Below the pieces are notes generated by a model. It searched no databases and was not told the DNA's origin. It was given only the letters and a program-made list of their open reading frames with translations. Shown in pieces: positions 42,625 through 49,310 of a stretch of 49,310 nucleotides of DNA. Where the stretch lies: NCBI GenBank assembly GCA_010912705.1, contig POWB01000017.1:1-49310 (forward strand), given 5' to 3'. Numbering within the stretch: position 1 is the first letter of the stretch; every line of letters starts with the position of its first letter. Position numbers and translations under genes: made by a program. This DNA comes from Halochromatium sp. GTDB taxonomy: Bacteria; Pseudomonadota; Gammaproteobacteria; Chromatiales; Chromatiaceae.

Positions 42625-43596
42625 TTATTTTTGATCAAAGCCATTAATTCGGTTAAGTTCGCTGAGAATACCTTGGTAATTACAGCTCTTGATGCGCTCC
42701 GCCAAACCTTTCTTGGCTTGAATTCGCTGTATACCTCGAACAAAGTAATAATCCCATACCTCTTTAAGAAGGAAATCTTTTTTTTCTTTACTGTGACCTG
42801 GCCAATGAACCATAAAAAGGTGCTGATCCCGGGCGCTGGAGAATATCTCGTTTAGATTGCGAGGAGGAGCATCTTCAAAACCCAAATGCAAACTCTTGGC
42901 AAAAACTCCACATTCATCAAGCGTGGATACATGAAGACCGAGCTTAGCCCAAACAAAATTTAAAAGCGGCTGATCAATGATTGACTCAAAGCGAGCATTA
43001 ATGTATTCTTCTCGAAATTTATCTATAGTCAAGCAGATATCATCCACAGACAAGACGCCATTTTTCGAAATAAAAAAGCTAGTGGGCACAAGCGGAACTT
43101 GACTATACCAATCAAACTTAACAACGCATGATCTAAAAACTTTATCGAGATGCTTTTGATGAATGCGTTGAATTGCCACAATGTCAATATGTTCATCATC
43201 AATCGCGGTAAACAAATCGTCGAAAGAACGCAAAATCGCGCAGTCAATATCGATGTACAGGAAAGAAGAAGCAAAAGCATCGAACGCTGCGATTTTGCGC
43301 AGACGATTGCGCAAAATTCGGTAATGCAAGTACCACGGCTCCATTAAAGGGAATAAAATAGAAATCAAGCTGTCGATTTTGCATAAATCCATTTCAAGAA
43401 TCTCGTATTCGTAAATTCCAGCCAACTCGCGAACAAGATCCATTCGATTATCAAAAGGTATCACAAAAAGCGGTCGCAAGGGATTATGCTCACGAAAACT
43501 TTCTAGAAACACTATGAAGTACTGAATAAAAGCATCGTTTGCAAGAACACACACCGGCTCTGTCTGTTTAGACATAACTATAGATTTCGCATTCAT
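42625..43596 (-). CDS. GT-A-type glycosyltransferase (unclassified)
   Basis: A 323-residue soluble protein. FLYIDIDCAILRSFDDLF carries a D-x-D motif after a hydrophobic strand, the metal and sugar-nucleotide site of GT-A enzymes (GT8-like architecture); PVCVLANDAFIQYFIVFLESF starts the nucleotide-binding fold. FMVHWPGHSKEKK near the C-terminus is like the closing HxxG/K motif of GT8 proteins. The DNA is much more A/T-rich than the flanks, which suggests transfer. Its start lies only 4 bp from the divergent gene. Donor and acceptor are unknown. Confidence 0.65.
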   Translation of the reverse strand: MNAKSIVMSKQTEPVCVLANDAFIQYFIVFLESFREHNPLRPLFVIPFDNRMDLVRELAGIYEYEILEMDLCKIDSLISILFPLMEPWYLHYRILRNRLRKIAAFDAFASSFLYIDIDCAILRSFDDLFTAIDDEHIDIVAIQRIHQKHLDKVFRSCVVKFDWYSQVPLVPTSFFISKNGVLSVDDICLTIDKFREEYINARFESIIDQPLLNFVWAKLGLHVSTLDECGVFAKSLHLGFEDAPPRNLNEIFSSARDQHLFMVHWPGHSKEKKDFLLKEVWDYYFVRGIQRIQAKKGLAERIKSCNYQGILSELNRINGFDQK

Positions 43597-43600
43597 CGCT

Positions 43601-44614
43601 ATGGTATATATTCAGTTCAGTATCATCATACCCACATTTAATCGCAGCATTGTACTTCGCGATTGCCTCGCAAACATTGCCAACCAACAGTTTCCTCTTG
43701 AACAAATTGAGGTAATCGTTGTCGATGACGGATCAACGGACGATACTGAAAAAATCGTAACGTCAATGCCCTTACCATTTTCACTGCGTTATCTGAAGCA
43801 AACAAACCGAGGGCCCGCAGCAGCACGCAATCTCGCCATTTTACATGCACACGGGGAATTTTTTCTGTTCATCAACGATGATACCCTGCTAGGCCGTTCT
43901 GCTCTAGCACGACATTTGCAAGCGCATTTAGCTTGTGCTCCCGATCCGGTTGCAGTGTTGGGGCGCTTCGACCCGATTCCGGAGTTTGCACTAACGCCTG
44001 TCGGCTTTGTTTGTGCTAATTATGATTTTCTTTTTCAATATAATCATCTAAAACACGGTCAGCGGTATAAATATACTTACTTTTATACCTGCAATATTAG
44101 CATCAAGGCAGATTTAATATGGCGCGCTGGCTTGTTTGATGAAGATTTCAAGCACCCCGCTGCCGAGGATATCGAGCTTGGTGCCCGGCTAGCGGCACTC
44201 GGTTGTCCGGTCTTTTTTGATAATGAATGCACCGCATATCATGATCATGTCATCTCGGTAGCGCAATTCGCCTCAATACATCGCATGCGCGGCGCTGCAG
44301 CCATCATGCTATTTCATAAGCATCCAAAGCTATCGTGGCTCCTCGCAAATCAGCGCGCACGCTTATATCATATCGAACAGGAACTTGCAATTTGTCAAGA
44401 AACCGAAATTGCTGTCATGGAGCCTCTGATCAGAAAAATTGATGAAACAAATAGAAAGCATTTAAATTCAGCGCTACCAAAAATAAAAAGTGTCGCTTCT
44501 CATATTGCACCACTGATGCGAAGCATACAGCTATTTTATAATTGGCTTGGTTACCTGGATAACCCTTTATGCACTGAAGTCGCCGCCATGAGTCCAAAAA
44601 ATATTGCCCGTTAA
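43601..44614 (+). CDS. family 2 glycosyltransferase
   Basis: GT2 enzyme of 337 residues. The N-terminus has FSIIIPTFNRSIVLRDCLANI, VIVVDDGSTDDTEKIV, and GPAAARNLAI followed by FFLFINDDTLLG (DxD-like NDD). DEDFKHPAAEDIELGARLAALG includes the ED catalytic region (AEDIELG). The C-terminal 100 residues form helices without clear membrane spans. A/T-rich like its neighbours. Probably adds a sugar in a surface polysaccharide or a glycan on a protein. Convergent with the 699-residue enzyme, with 24 bp between stops. Confidence 0.85.
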   Translation: MVYIQFSIIIPTFNRSIVLRDCLANIANQQFPLEQIEVIVVDDGSTDDTEKIVTSMPLPFSLRYLKQTNRGPAAARNLAILHAHGEFFLFINDDTLLGRSALARHLQAHLACAPDPVAVLGRFDPIPEFALTPVGFVCANYDFLFQYNHLKHGQRYKYTYFYTCNISIKADLIWRAGLFDEDFKHPAAEDIELGARLAALGCPVFFDNECTAYHDHVISVAQFASIHRMRGAAAIMLFHKHPKLSWLLANQRARLYHIEQELAICQETEIAVMEPLIRKIDETNRKHLNSALPKIKSVASHIAPLMRSIQLFYNWLGYLDNPLCTEVAAMSPKNIAR

Positions 44615-44638
44615 TTAAAGGTCGTTGAATATTGCGCT

Positions 44639-46738
44639 TTAATCACTACTTTTTCGATTACGCTGGCTCCACCACATGCCAAACATCATCATTGCGGTCG
44701 GGTGCAATTTCTTTGGCAGAACATCAAGATAAGGCACTAACCCAAGCTGGCGATTGCGATAAAATGATGTCGTTCCCATGATATGGTTTTGATGGTGCAA
44801 TCGATAAAAAATCAGTGGCTGCGCAATATACTCAATTTGATAATCTTCTAATGCAGCTTTTGATAGTAAGGCATAATCCTCGAAAGTCACTTTGTTGGTT
44901 TCGATAAAGCCACCCAGACAATTAAATACTGAACGTCGATAAAGCGCGCAGTAAGCACCATAGACGTTAGCAAAAAAACCAAGTTCCGGCGCATTACCAA
45001 GTGCCAACCACTGATAGGCTTCGGGCGTTGAGTCAGAAGGATATCCTTCGCCATGAAAAGCAGAAACCATACAAGTAACAATATCTGCATTGGTATGTGA
45101 AGCAACCTGTTGCATCGTCGATAGCCAGTTCGGCATAGCTACGTCATCGTCGTCAAGAAAGGCAACCCAGTCGCCGCTTGCTAATCGGACTCCTGCGTTG
45201 CGTGCCGCGCCGACATATCGGTTTACCTGGCGAATAAGTCGGCAGGGCAAACGACGTCCATCTCGTGACAAACATCCTTGCTCGATTTGGTCTTCCAATT
45301 GTGTCAGAATTTTTTTCGACTCTAGAGTATCACTACCATCATCAACCAAGACTAACTCGATGTTGGGATAATCTTGTCGAAATACCGAATCGATAGCGTG
45401 GAGCAGGTAAGCGGGACGGTTATGATGTGGAATACATACTGAAATCAGTTGAACAGTCTCTTCAATAGTTGTCCATGAATTATTAGAATGCGACAGCGTA
45501 TCCGTCTGAGTGCATACTTGAGTCTGCGCTAATTCCTGGGCCACTTTTGGCCAAACAGCATTGACTTCTTTAATGGTCACGATTGGTTTAGCGGGCCTGA
45601 CTCCAAAGCGCAAGGCATCTATAAGAAGGCGCGCAAGATCTACTTCGGTCATATCGCAAAGCATTCGCGCTCTGTCAGCTTCCGTCAAAAATTCAGCTGT
45701 TCCGGCAAGATTAGTAGCAACAAAAGGAATTCCGAGTTGTAGATTTTCGCGGACAGCATAAGGCCCATTATCGGTCAGAGAAGGGATGACAACCAAGCGT
45801 CCTTTGGCATTTAATAGCCACTCGATAGCGTCGCTATGGCACATGTCCGGTAAAAAGCGAATGCTGAAAGGCCAACGATTTTTACGCGCATGTTCGCGAA
45901 TAATTAAATCGGCTTCACTTGCATCTGGTCCGCGCAAATTTGGTCTTCCAAGAAAGGTCACCTTGATGTTACGCAGCAACCCCTGATTAATATGCAATGC
46001 CACCTGATCAAGTGCGCCAATAAATAAAAAAATTCCTTTTAGTGGCTCGATACGACCAAAAAATACAAGGTGGTCAATTTTCTGGACCTCATGGCTTTGA
46101 ATGATTTTATAGCGATTTGAAAAATTAGTAAGTTCATCGGTAAAAGCATTAGGTACAATTTTTCGTGATGTACCGAGTTGCCAGCCAAGGGATTCGAGCT
46201 TTTCCATCATGAACCGAGTCGGTGTTACTACAAGATCGCTGTCGGCAGCACACTGCTTCTCCATGAAGTTTGCAAGCACATCATCAGTTGTACATGGAAA
46301 TCGCTCATTCCCTTCAAGCCAATGTACGGTTGGACAATGCATTGTCGTTACGATTCGGGTTTCACGGAACGCTAGTCCTTGACGTTTTGCGGCGGCGGAA
46401 AAATAACCCCCGCCTTGCCAATCGTGAAAGAAAATAATGTCAAATTCTTGCTTGTTTAGCCATTGATAGGCTGCATAGGAATAGCGAATCAACTTGGATG
46501 AAATCGAGTACTGGAGGCGCGTACGAATTGCTGGTAAGGAAACTAGAGTAATGCCTTTTCTGGCATAGTTTGCAACCTGCTTCTGCCAAGACTTATGAGA
46601 ATTAATCTGAGGATCAAGAAACAAAATAGTGACATTATAATCTTCCCGCGCCAGAGTTTGTGCTTGAGCCGTTGTTGCTGTACCAAGCCCGGAAGGATTC
46701 AAGTCGATGAGATGATAAGTCGCGAGGCAGATTTTCAT
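44639..46738 (-). CDS. GT4-GT2 two-domain glycosyltransferase
   Basis: A 699-residue protein with two glycosyltransferase domains. The first 420 residues follow the GT4 (GT-B) pattern: PSGLGTATTAQAQTLAREDYNVTILF, KIVPNAFTDEL, LVFFGRIEPLKGIFLFIGAL and SLTDNGPYAVRENLQLGIPFVATN (donor site with E). From about 430 a GT2 (GT-A) domain starts: LISVCIPHHNRPAYLLHAID, IELVLVDDGSDT, AARNAGVRLASGDWVAFLDDDDVAMPNWL and TFEDYALLSKAALE. Such a protein could add two sugars in turn. Low GC. No membrane segment. Third gene of the island. Confidence 0.85.
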   Translation of the reverse strand: MKICLATYHLIDLNPSGLGTATTAQAQTLAREDYNVTILFLDPQINSHKSWQKQVANYARKGITLVSLPAIRTRLQYSISSKLIRYSYAAYQWLNKQEFDIIFFHDWQGGGYFSAAAKRQGLAFRETRIVTTMHCPTVHWLEGNERFPCTTDDVLANFMEKQCAADSDLVVTPTRFMMEKLESLGWQLGTSRKIVPNAFTDELTNFSNRYKIIQSHEVQKIDHLVFFGRIEPLKGIFLFIGALDQVALHINQGLLRNIKVTFLGRPNLRGPDASEADLIIREHARKNRWPFSIRFLPDMCHSDAIEWLLNAKGRLVVIPSLTDNGPYAVRENLQLGIPFVATNLAGTAEFLTEADRARMLCDMTEVDLARLLIDALRFGVRPAKPIVTIKEVNAVWPKVAQELAQTQVCTQTDTLSHSNNSWTTIEETVQLISVCIPHHNRPAYLLHAIDSVFRQDYPNIELVLVDDGSDTLESKKILTQLEDQIEQGCLSRDGRRLPCRLIRQVNRYVGAARNAGVRLASGDWVAFLDDDDVAMPNWLSTMQQVASHTNADIVTCMVSAFHGEGYPSDSTPEAYQWLALGNAPELGFFANVYGAYCALYRRSVFNCLGGFIETNKVTFEDYALLSKAALEDYQIEYIAQPLIFYRLHHQNHIMGTTSFYRNRQLGLVPYLDVLPKKLHPTAMMMFGMWWSQRNRKSSD

Positions 46739-47002
46739 CAGTCTTGCACGAAAAAAAATAACCTTTAGGCCAGGGCGGAATAGCGCTCAAGCAGGGCAAC
46801 TCAATGCTGCTAGGCTTGATTACGCTACTGCGCTCGCAGTCTCCTAAAAAGATTTGGATTAAACAAAATAGCTATTCGATCTAACTTACGCGCAAGCTGC
46901 GCCCTATATCCTGATTTGTTTAGTGCATTTTGTCCGCTCAATCAGGTAGAGCGGCTATACCAGCAAGTCGGATACTGCCGAAATGCCAATGGTATCATCC
47001 AT
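46739..47002. other. intergenic gap without recognisable gene
   Basis: 264 bp between the GT4-GT2 gene start and the IS1595-type remnant. I see no open frame with family motifs, no tRNA and no clear promoter pair. It should carry the promoter of the minus-strand glycosyltransferase. Confidence 0.4.
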
Positions 47003-47344
47003 GGCTCATTATGGGTTTTGAGGACATGCTTGCGGCTGCAGTAACGTCTCGAGAAGTGATCCCAGCAAGGCCCGCCCCCGCTGCCTGACGTTATGCACGA
47101 ATTCGAAGAACCCCAGATACAGTGGCAGCTTTTCTTGGGAGATGCCACGGTGCGGACGCAGCCAGGAGCGCAACAGCGACCAAAATCCTTCCATGGTGTT
47201 GACATGGACCTCGTGAAAGCCATCGCCATCCTCATCGCGAGCGCATTTCTCTTCATCGTTCAAGTCGTTGAGACGGCACATCGGGGCAGCACATGTTGAG
47301 ACAGATGCCTGACCTTACCATGTCCTCAAAACCCATAAAGAGCC
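47003..47344 (-). mobile_element. internally deleted IS1595-type element (MITE-like)
   Basis: A 342-bp unit with 26-bp terminal inverted repeats that match at 25 positions: 47003-47028 (GGCTCATTATGGGTTTTGAG...) and 47319-47344 (...CTCAAAACCCATAAAGAGCC). Inside, on the minus strand (47281 to 47009), is the C-terminal end of an ISXO2-like transposase: EVHVNTMEGFWSLLRSWLRP, then GISQEKLPLYLGFFEFVHNV. The catalytic N-terminal two thirds are gone. The frame of the remnant runs into the left inverted repeat. No 8-bp target duplication is visible. It could be moved only by a full-length relative elsewhere. Confidence 0.8.
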
Positions 47345-47513
47345 TCCCTTGAAGTCGCGGTCAATGTGGGGCTGCAACCGCGGTTCGGTTGTTCTGCAGT
47401 ATCGGGGCCGATCGCGCGAGCCCTGATGTAGGATGTGCAAACGTGATCGAGCCAGAAGGGCGCTGCTGTTTGACTATTCGGAACTGTGACCAAAGGGTGT
47501 GAGGTTAGCCGTG

Positions 47514-47918
47514 ATGCATGATGTCCGCTGGAAACAGCGCTTTGATAACTTTCAGCGCGCCCTTCATCAACTCAGGCTCGCCATCCAGCTCAAGGAGCAG
47601 CGCCCGTTGTCTGATCTCGAACAGCAGGGGTTGATCCAAGGGTTTGAGTTCACGCACGAGCTTGCCTGGAATGTTTTGAAGGATTACCTCGAAATGGAGG
47701 GCATACAGGGATTGGTCGGTTCCAGAAGCACGGCGCGCGAGGCCTTTAAACGCGGATTAGTGCGCGATGGCGAGGTGTGGATGGATATGATCGAAAAACG
47801 CAATCTCTCAAGTCATACCTATAATCAGGCTATCGCTGAGACACTGGCAGTAGCCATTGTGGAGCGTTATTACCCGGCCTTTCTCGAACTGCAGCAGCGG
47901 TTTATCGCGGAAGCTTGA
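47514..47918 (+). CDS. HEPN-domain protein, HI0074/HepT-like (toxin-like)
   Basis: A protein of about 134 residues of the HI0074 'nucleotidyltransferase substrate-binding' family. It is all helical and carries RNLSSHTY, which fits the R-x4-H-x-Y motif of HepT-type HEPN ribonucleases, whose tyrosine is AMPylated by MntA. QQGLIQGFEFTHELAWNVLKDYLE is the usual start of the domain. Upstream GTG codons at 47499 and 47511 could extend it; the ATG at 47514 follows a GAGG. Immediately followed by the nucleotidyltransferase gene. Confidence 0.82.
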   Translation: MHDVRWKQRFDNFQRALHQLRLAIQLKEQRPLSDLEQQGLIQGFEFTHELAWNVLKDYLEMEGIQGLVGSRSTAREAFKRGLVRDGEVWMDMIEKRNLSSHTYNQAIAETLAVAIVERYYPAFLELQQRFIAEA

Positions 47919-47920
47919 GC

Positions 47921-48232
47921 ATGCGTGAATTTGGTTTGCCGCCCACCACCACCCGTTTGATCCGACAGACTCTGGCCGAGCTGCCAGCGGTCGAGAAAGC
48001 AGTGATCTATGGATCGCGCGCTAAGGGTACTTACCGGCCGGGCTCCGACATTGATCTCACGCTATTCGGCGAGGGTCTTGACCTTGACATGCTGGGTAGA
48101 ATCTCGACCATGCTTGATGAATCGCCTATCCCGTACCAAGTCGATCTATCCCTTTTTGACCATATTGACCATGCCGGCTTACGCGAGCACATCGAGCGCG
48201 TGGGACGCGAGTTTTATCGCCGCCACGGATGA
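47921..48232 (+). CDS. minimal nucleotidyltransferase (MNT), MntA-like
   Basis: A 103-residue nucleotidyltransferase of the HI0073 type. The active site IYGSRAKGTYRPGSDIDLTLFG matches GSxxxG...SDxDL, and VDLSLFDHI supplies the third acidic residue. In HepT/MntA systems this partner neutralises the HEPN RNase by attaching AMP to its tyrosine. The ATG at 47921 is 2 bp after the HEPN stop (frame extends to a TTG at 47915). Confidence 0.85.
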   Translation: MREFGLPPTTTRLIRQTLAELPAVEKAVIYGSRAKGTYRPGSDIDLTLFGEGLDLDMLGRISTMLDESPIPYQVDLSLFDHIDHAGLREHIERVGREFYRRHG

Positions 48233-48244
48233 GTGTTCAGGCCC

Positions 48245-48547
48245 ATGAGTTCCTTCACCGATCCCCTCATCCTCAAGGTCCACACCGGCACACTCGCCGA
48301 GCGCCCATTCGAGCTGCTCCAAGAGTTCAAATACTGGAGCCACATCGGCGCGAGCGCCGAGCAGCCACGCTGGATCAGAGTACCCGCTGGCTATCGCACC
48401 GACTTCGCCTCGATCCCGCGCTGGGTCTGGCCGATCTTCCCGCCGGTGGGGCGCTTCGATGAGCCAAAGTGGCGCCGCAAGATCATGGTCTGGACGGTCA
48501 AACTCTTCGGTCCCAAGTTCCATGCCCAACACCAAGCCCCGCAATGA
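48245..48547 (+). CDS. DUF1353 protein, internally shortened
   Basis: About 100 residues from the ATG at 48245. The first part follows DUF1353 (FELLQEFKYWSHIG, WIRVPAGYRTDFASIPRWVWPIFPPVGRFD), a family common in phages. In intact members the segment after IFPPxG contains an AAVxHDxLY motif with conserved His and Asp. Here it jumps from GRFD to EPKWRRKIMVWTVKLFG, the end of the family, so the middle is deleted in frame. Probably inactive. Its stop overlaps the DUF29 start. Confidence 0.65.
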   Translation: MSSFTDPLILKVHTGTLAERPFELLQEFKYWSHIGASAEQPRWIRVPAGYRTDFASIPRWVWPIFPPVGRFDEPKWRRKIMVWTVKLFGPKFHAQHQAPQ

Positions 48548-49050
48548 TGAGCGACCTGAAAGCCCTTTATGAAACCGATTACAGCACCTGGGCAAAGCGC
48601 CACATGGAACTCTTGCGTGACCAGCGTTTCGCGGAATTGGACATTGACCACCTGTTAGAAGAACTCAGCGACATGAGTAAGAGTGAGCGACGGGAGCTCG
48701 CGAGCCGATTGCTGATCCTGATCGCCCATCTGCTGAAGTGGGAATACCAGTATCCACTGCTCTCTGAGCGCTGGCGAGAGTTCGATGGCCGGAGTTGGCG
48801 CGTGACGATCGTTGAGCAACGTAAGCAGTTAGCCGTCTTGCTCCGTCAATCGCCCGGACTGAGGTCAAAGCTCAGCGAGACGATCACTGCGGCTTACCCG
48901 GATGCGGTTGACCTTGCGAGTAAAGAGACGCAGTTGCCACCCGAGACCTTCCCCGAGCACTGTGCCTATACCTCGGAGCTGTTGCTTGACGACGATTTTT
49001 TCCCGGCTGCGCCCGGGACGGCTTTTAAAGAGACGGCTCCTAAAGATTGA
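48544..49050 (+). CDS. DUF29 domain protein
   Basis: About 168 residues from the ATG at 48544 (a second ATG follows at 48547). DUF29 marks are clear: LYETDYSTWAKRHMELLRDQRFAELDIDHLLEELSDMSKSERRELASRLLILIAHLLKWEYQ, then SWRVTIVEQRKQLAVLLRQSPGL. These proteins are widespread in cyanobacteria and purple bacteria, often next to mobile genes; the function is not known. The DUF1353 stop overlaps its start. Confidence 0.88.
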   Translation: MMSDLKALYETDYSTWAKRHMELLRDQRFAELDIDHLLEELSDMSKSERRELASRLLILIAHLLKWEYQYPLLSERWREFDGRSWRVTIVEQRKQLAVLLRQSPGLRSKLSETITAAYPDAVDLASKETQLPPETFPEHCAYTSELLLDDDFFPAAPGTAFKETAPKD

Positions 49051-49161
49051 GAGGCTCAATGAGATGAGTGGTGCGCAGTATGTAAAGTCAGAGGCGAGCA
49101 GGTCGATTTGCGCAATCCGCAGATATTTGAGTTCACGATCCGGTAGCCACCGCAGCGGTGT

Positions 49162-49310
49162 ATGACGAAAAAAGCCCGAACACCCTGGCACGAGCTACTC
49201 GGCAAGGCCCTCGCCGACGCCCTGATCGATTTGCCCTACAGTGTCAGCACTGAAGAAGAGCTGGCACTGCGCAGTCAACGCCTGGATGTGCTGATCATCG
49301 AGCAGGCCGT
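49162..49310 (+). CDS. nuclease-like protein, partial at window end
   Basis: Open frame from the ATG at 49162 to the window end (49 residues seen): WHELLGKALADALIDLPYSV, then EEELALRSQRLDVLIIEQ. The pattern of an early acidic TEEEL and RLDVLII resembles the start of PD-(D/E)XK-type (Rpn or DUF4351-like) proteins, where E and D are nuclease residues. Too short to be sure. Confidence 0.4.
   Translation, partial: MTKKARTPWHELLGKALADALIDLPYSVSTEEELALRSQRLDVLIIEQA

Noticed and set aside
47093..47299. 68-codon plus-strand frame inside the IS1595-type remnant
   Set aside because: It is the reverse strand of the transposase C-terminus and ends within the inverted repeat region; the minus-strand reading carries the family motifs.

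Overview
The window is a GC-rich bacterial chromosome segment that looks gammaproteobacterial and autotrophic. The clearest marker is a complete core alpha-carboxysome operon with form IA RuBisCO (cbbLS-csoS2-csoSCA-csoS4AB-three csoS1), followed by a CbbR-type regulator. Together with type IV pilus pilT, purKE, a SoxH-like metallohydrolase, a bacteriohemerythrin and abundant c-di-GMP enzymes, this fits a sulfur-oxidising gammaproteobacterium such as a purple sulfur bacterium (Chromatiaceae) or a Halothiobacillus-like chemolithotroph. No photosynthesis gene lies in the window, so phototrophy is not shown.

Layout. (1) 0-4.2 kb: a PP2C phosphatase pseudogene broken by several frameshifts, an AAA-ATPase-like/PDDEXK protein, an array of small hairpins, a receiver-like protein, a MobA-type fragment and a bacteriohemerythrin. 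(2) 4.2-7.7 kb: one large protein joining an ammonium transporter to PAS, GGDEF and EAL domains. (3) 7.7-13.5 kb: a tightly packed alternative Hsp70 operon (TPR protein, J-like protein lacking HPD, GrpE-like protein, DnaK-like protein) with a zinc-ribbon protein behind it. (4) 13.5-16.5 kb, minus strand: a YbhGFSR-like export system (membrane fusion lipoprotein, ATPase, permease). (5) 16.8-21.6 kb, minus strand: a corrinoid methyl-transfer operon (corrinoid protein, URO-D-type methyltransferase, RACo-like activator) coupled to a GAF-PAS-GGDEF diguanylate cyclase. (6) 21.6-23.7 kb: a gene graveyard around an intact YrfG-like nucleotidase, with arylsulfatase and MASE1 remnants and two copies of an FmdB-like zinc ribbon. 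(7) 23.7-27 kb: NlpC/P60 lipoprotein, SoxH-like MBL hydrolase, DUF4139 protein and a 12-copy 7-bp tandem repeat.

(8) 27-38 kb: the carboxysome operon. cbbL and cbbS encode the enzyme, csoS2 the scaffold, csoSCA the carbonic anhydrase, csoS4A/B the pentameric vertices and the three csoS1 genes the hexameric shell facets. Downstream are a ferritin-like protein, an acRAF-like PCD-fold protein, a small disordered protein resembling the positioning adaptor McdB (with no McdA beside it) and a CbbR-type LysR regulator. csoS2 carries a textbook -1 slippery heptamer exactly at the boundary between its middle and C-terminal regions. (9) 37.9-40.7 kb: purK-purE and pilT, followed by a long palindromic extragenic repeat.

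(10) 40.9-49.3 kb: an accessory region. It holds a truncated MIT_C-domain protein next to a decayed DDE transposase, an AT-richer glycosyltransferase island (three genes), a 342-bp internally deleted IS1595-type element with 26-bp inverted ends, a HEPN/MNT (HepT/MntA-like) pair, an internally deleted DUF1353 protein, a DUF29 protein and a partial nuclease-like gene cut by the window end. The many remnants and relics mark this and the 21.6-23.7 kb region as sites of repeated gain and loss.
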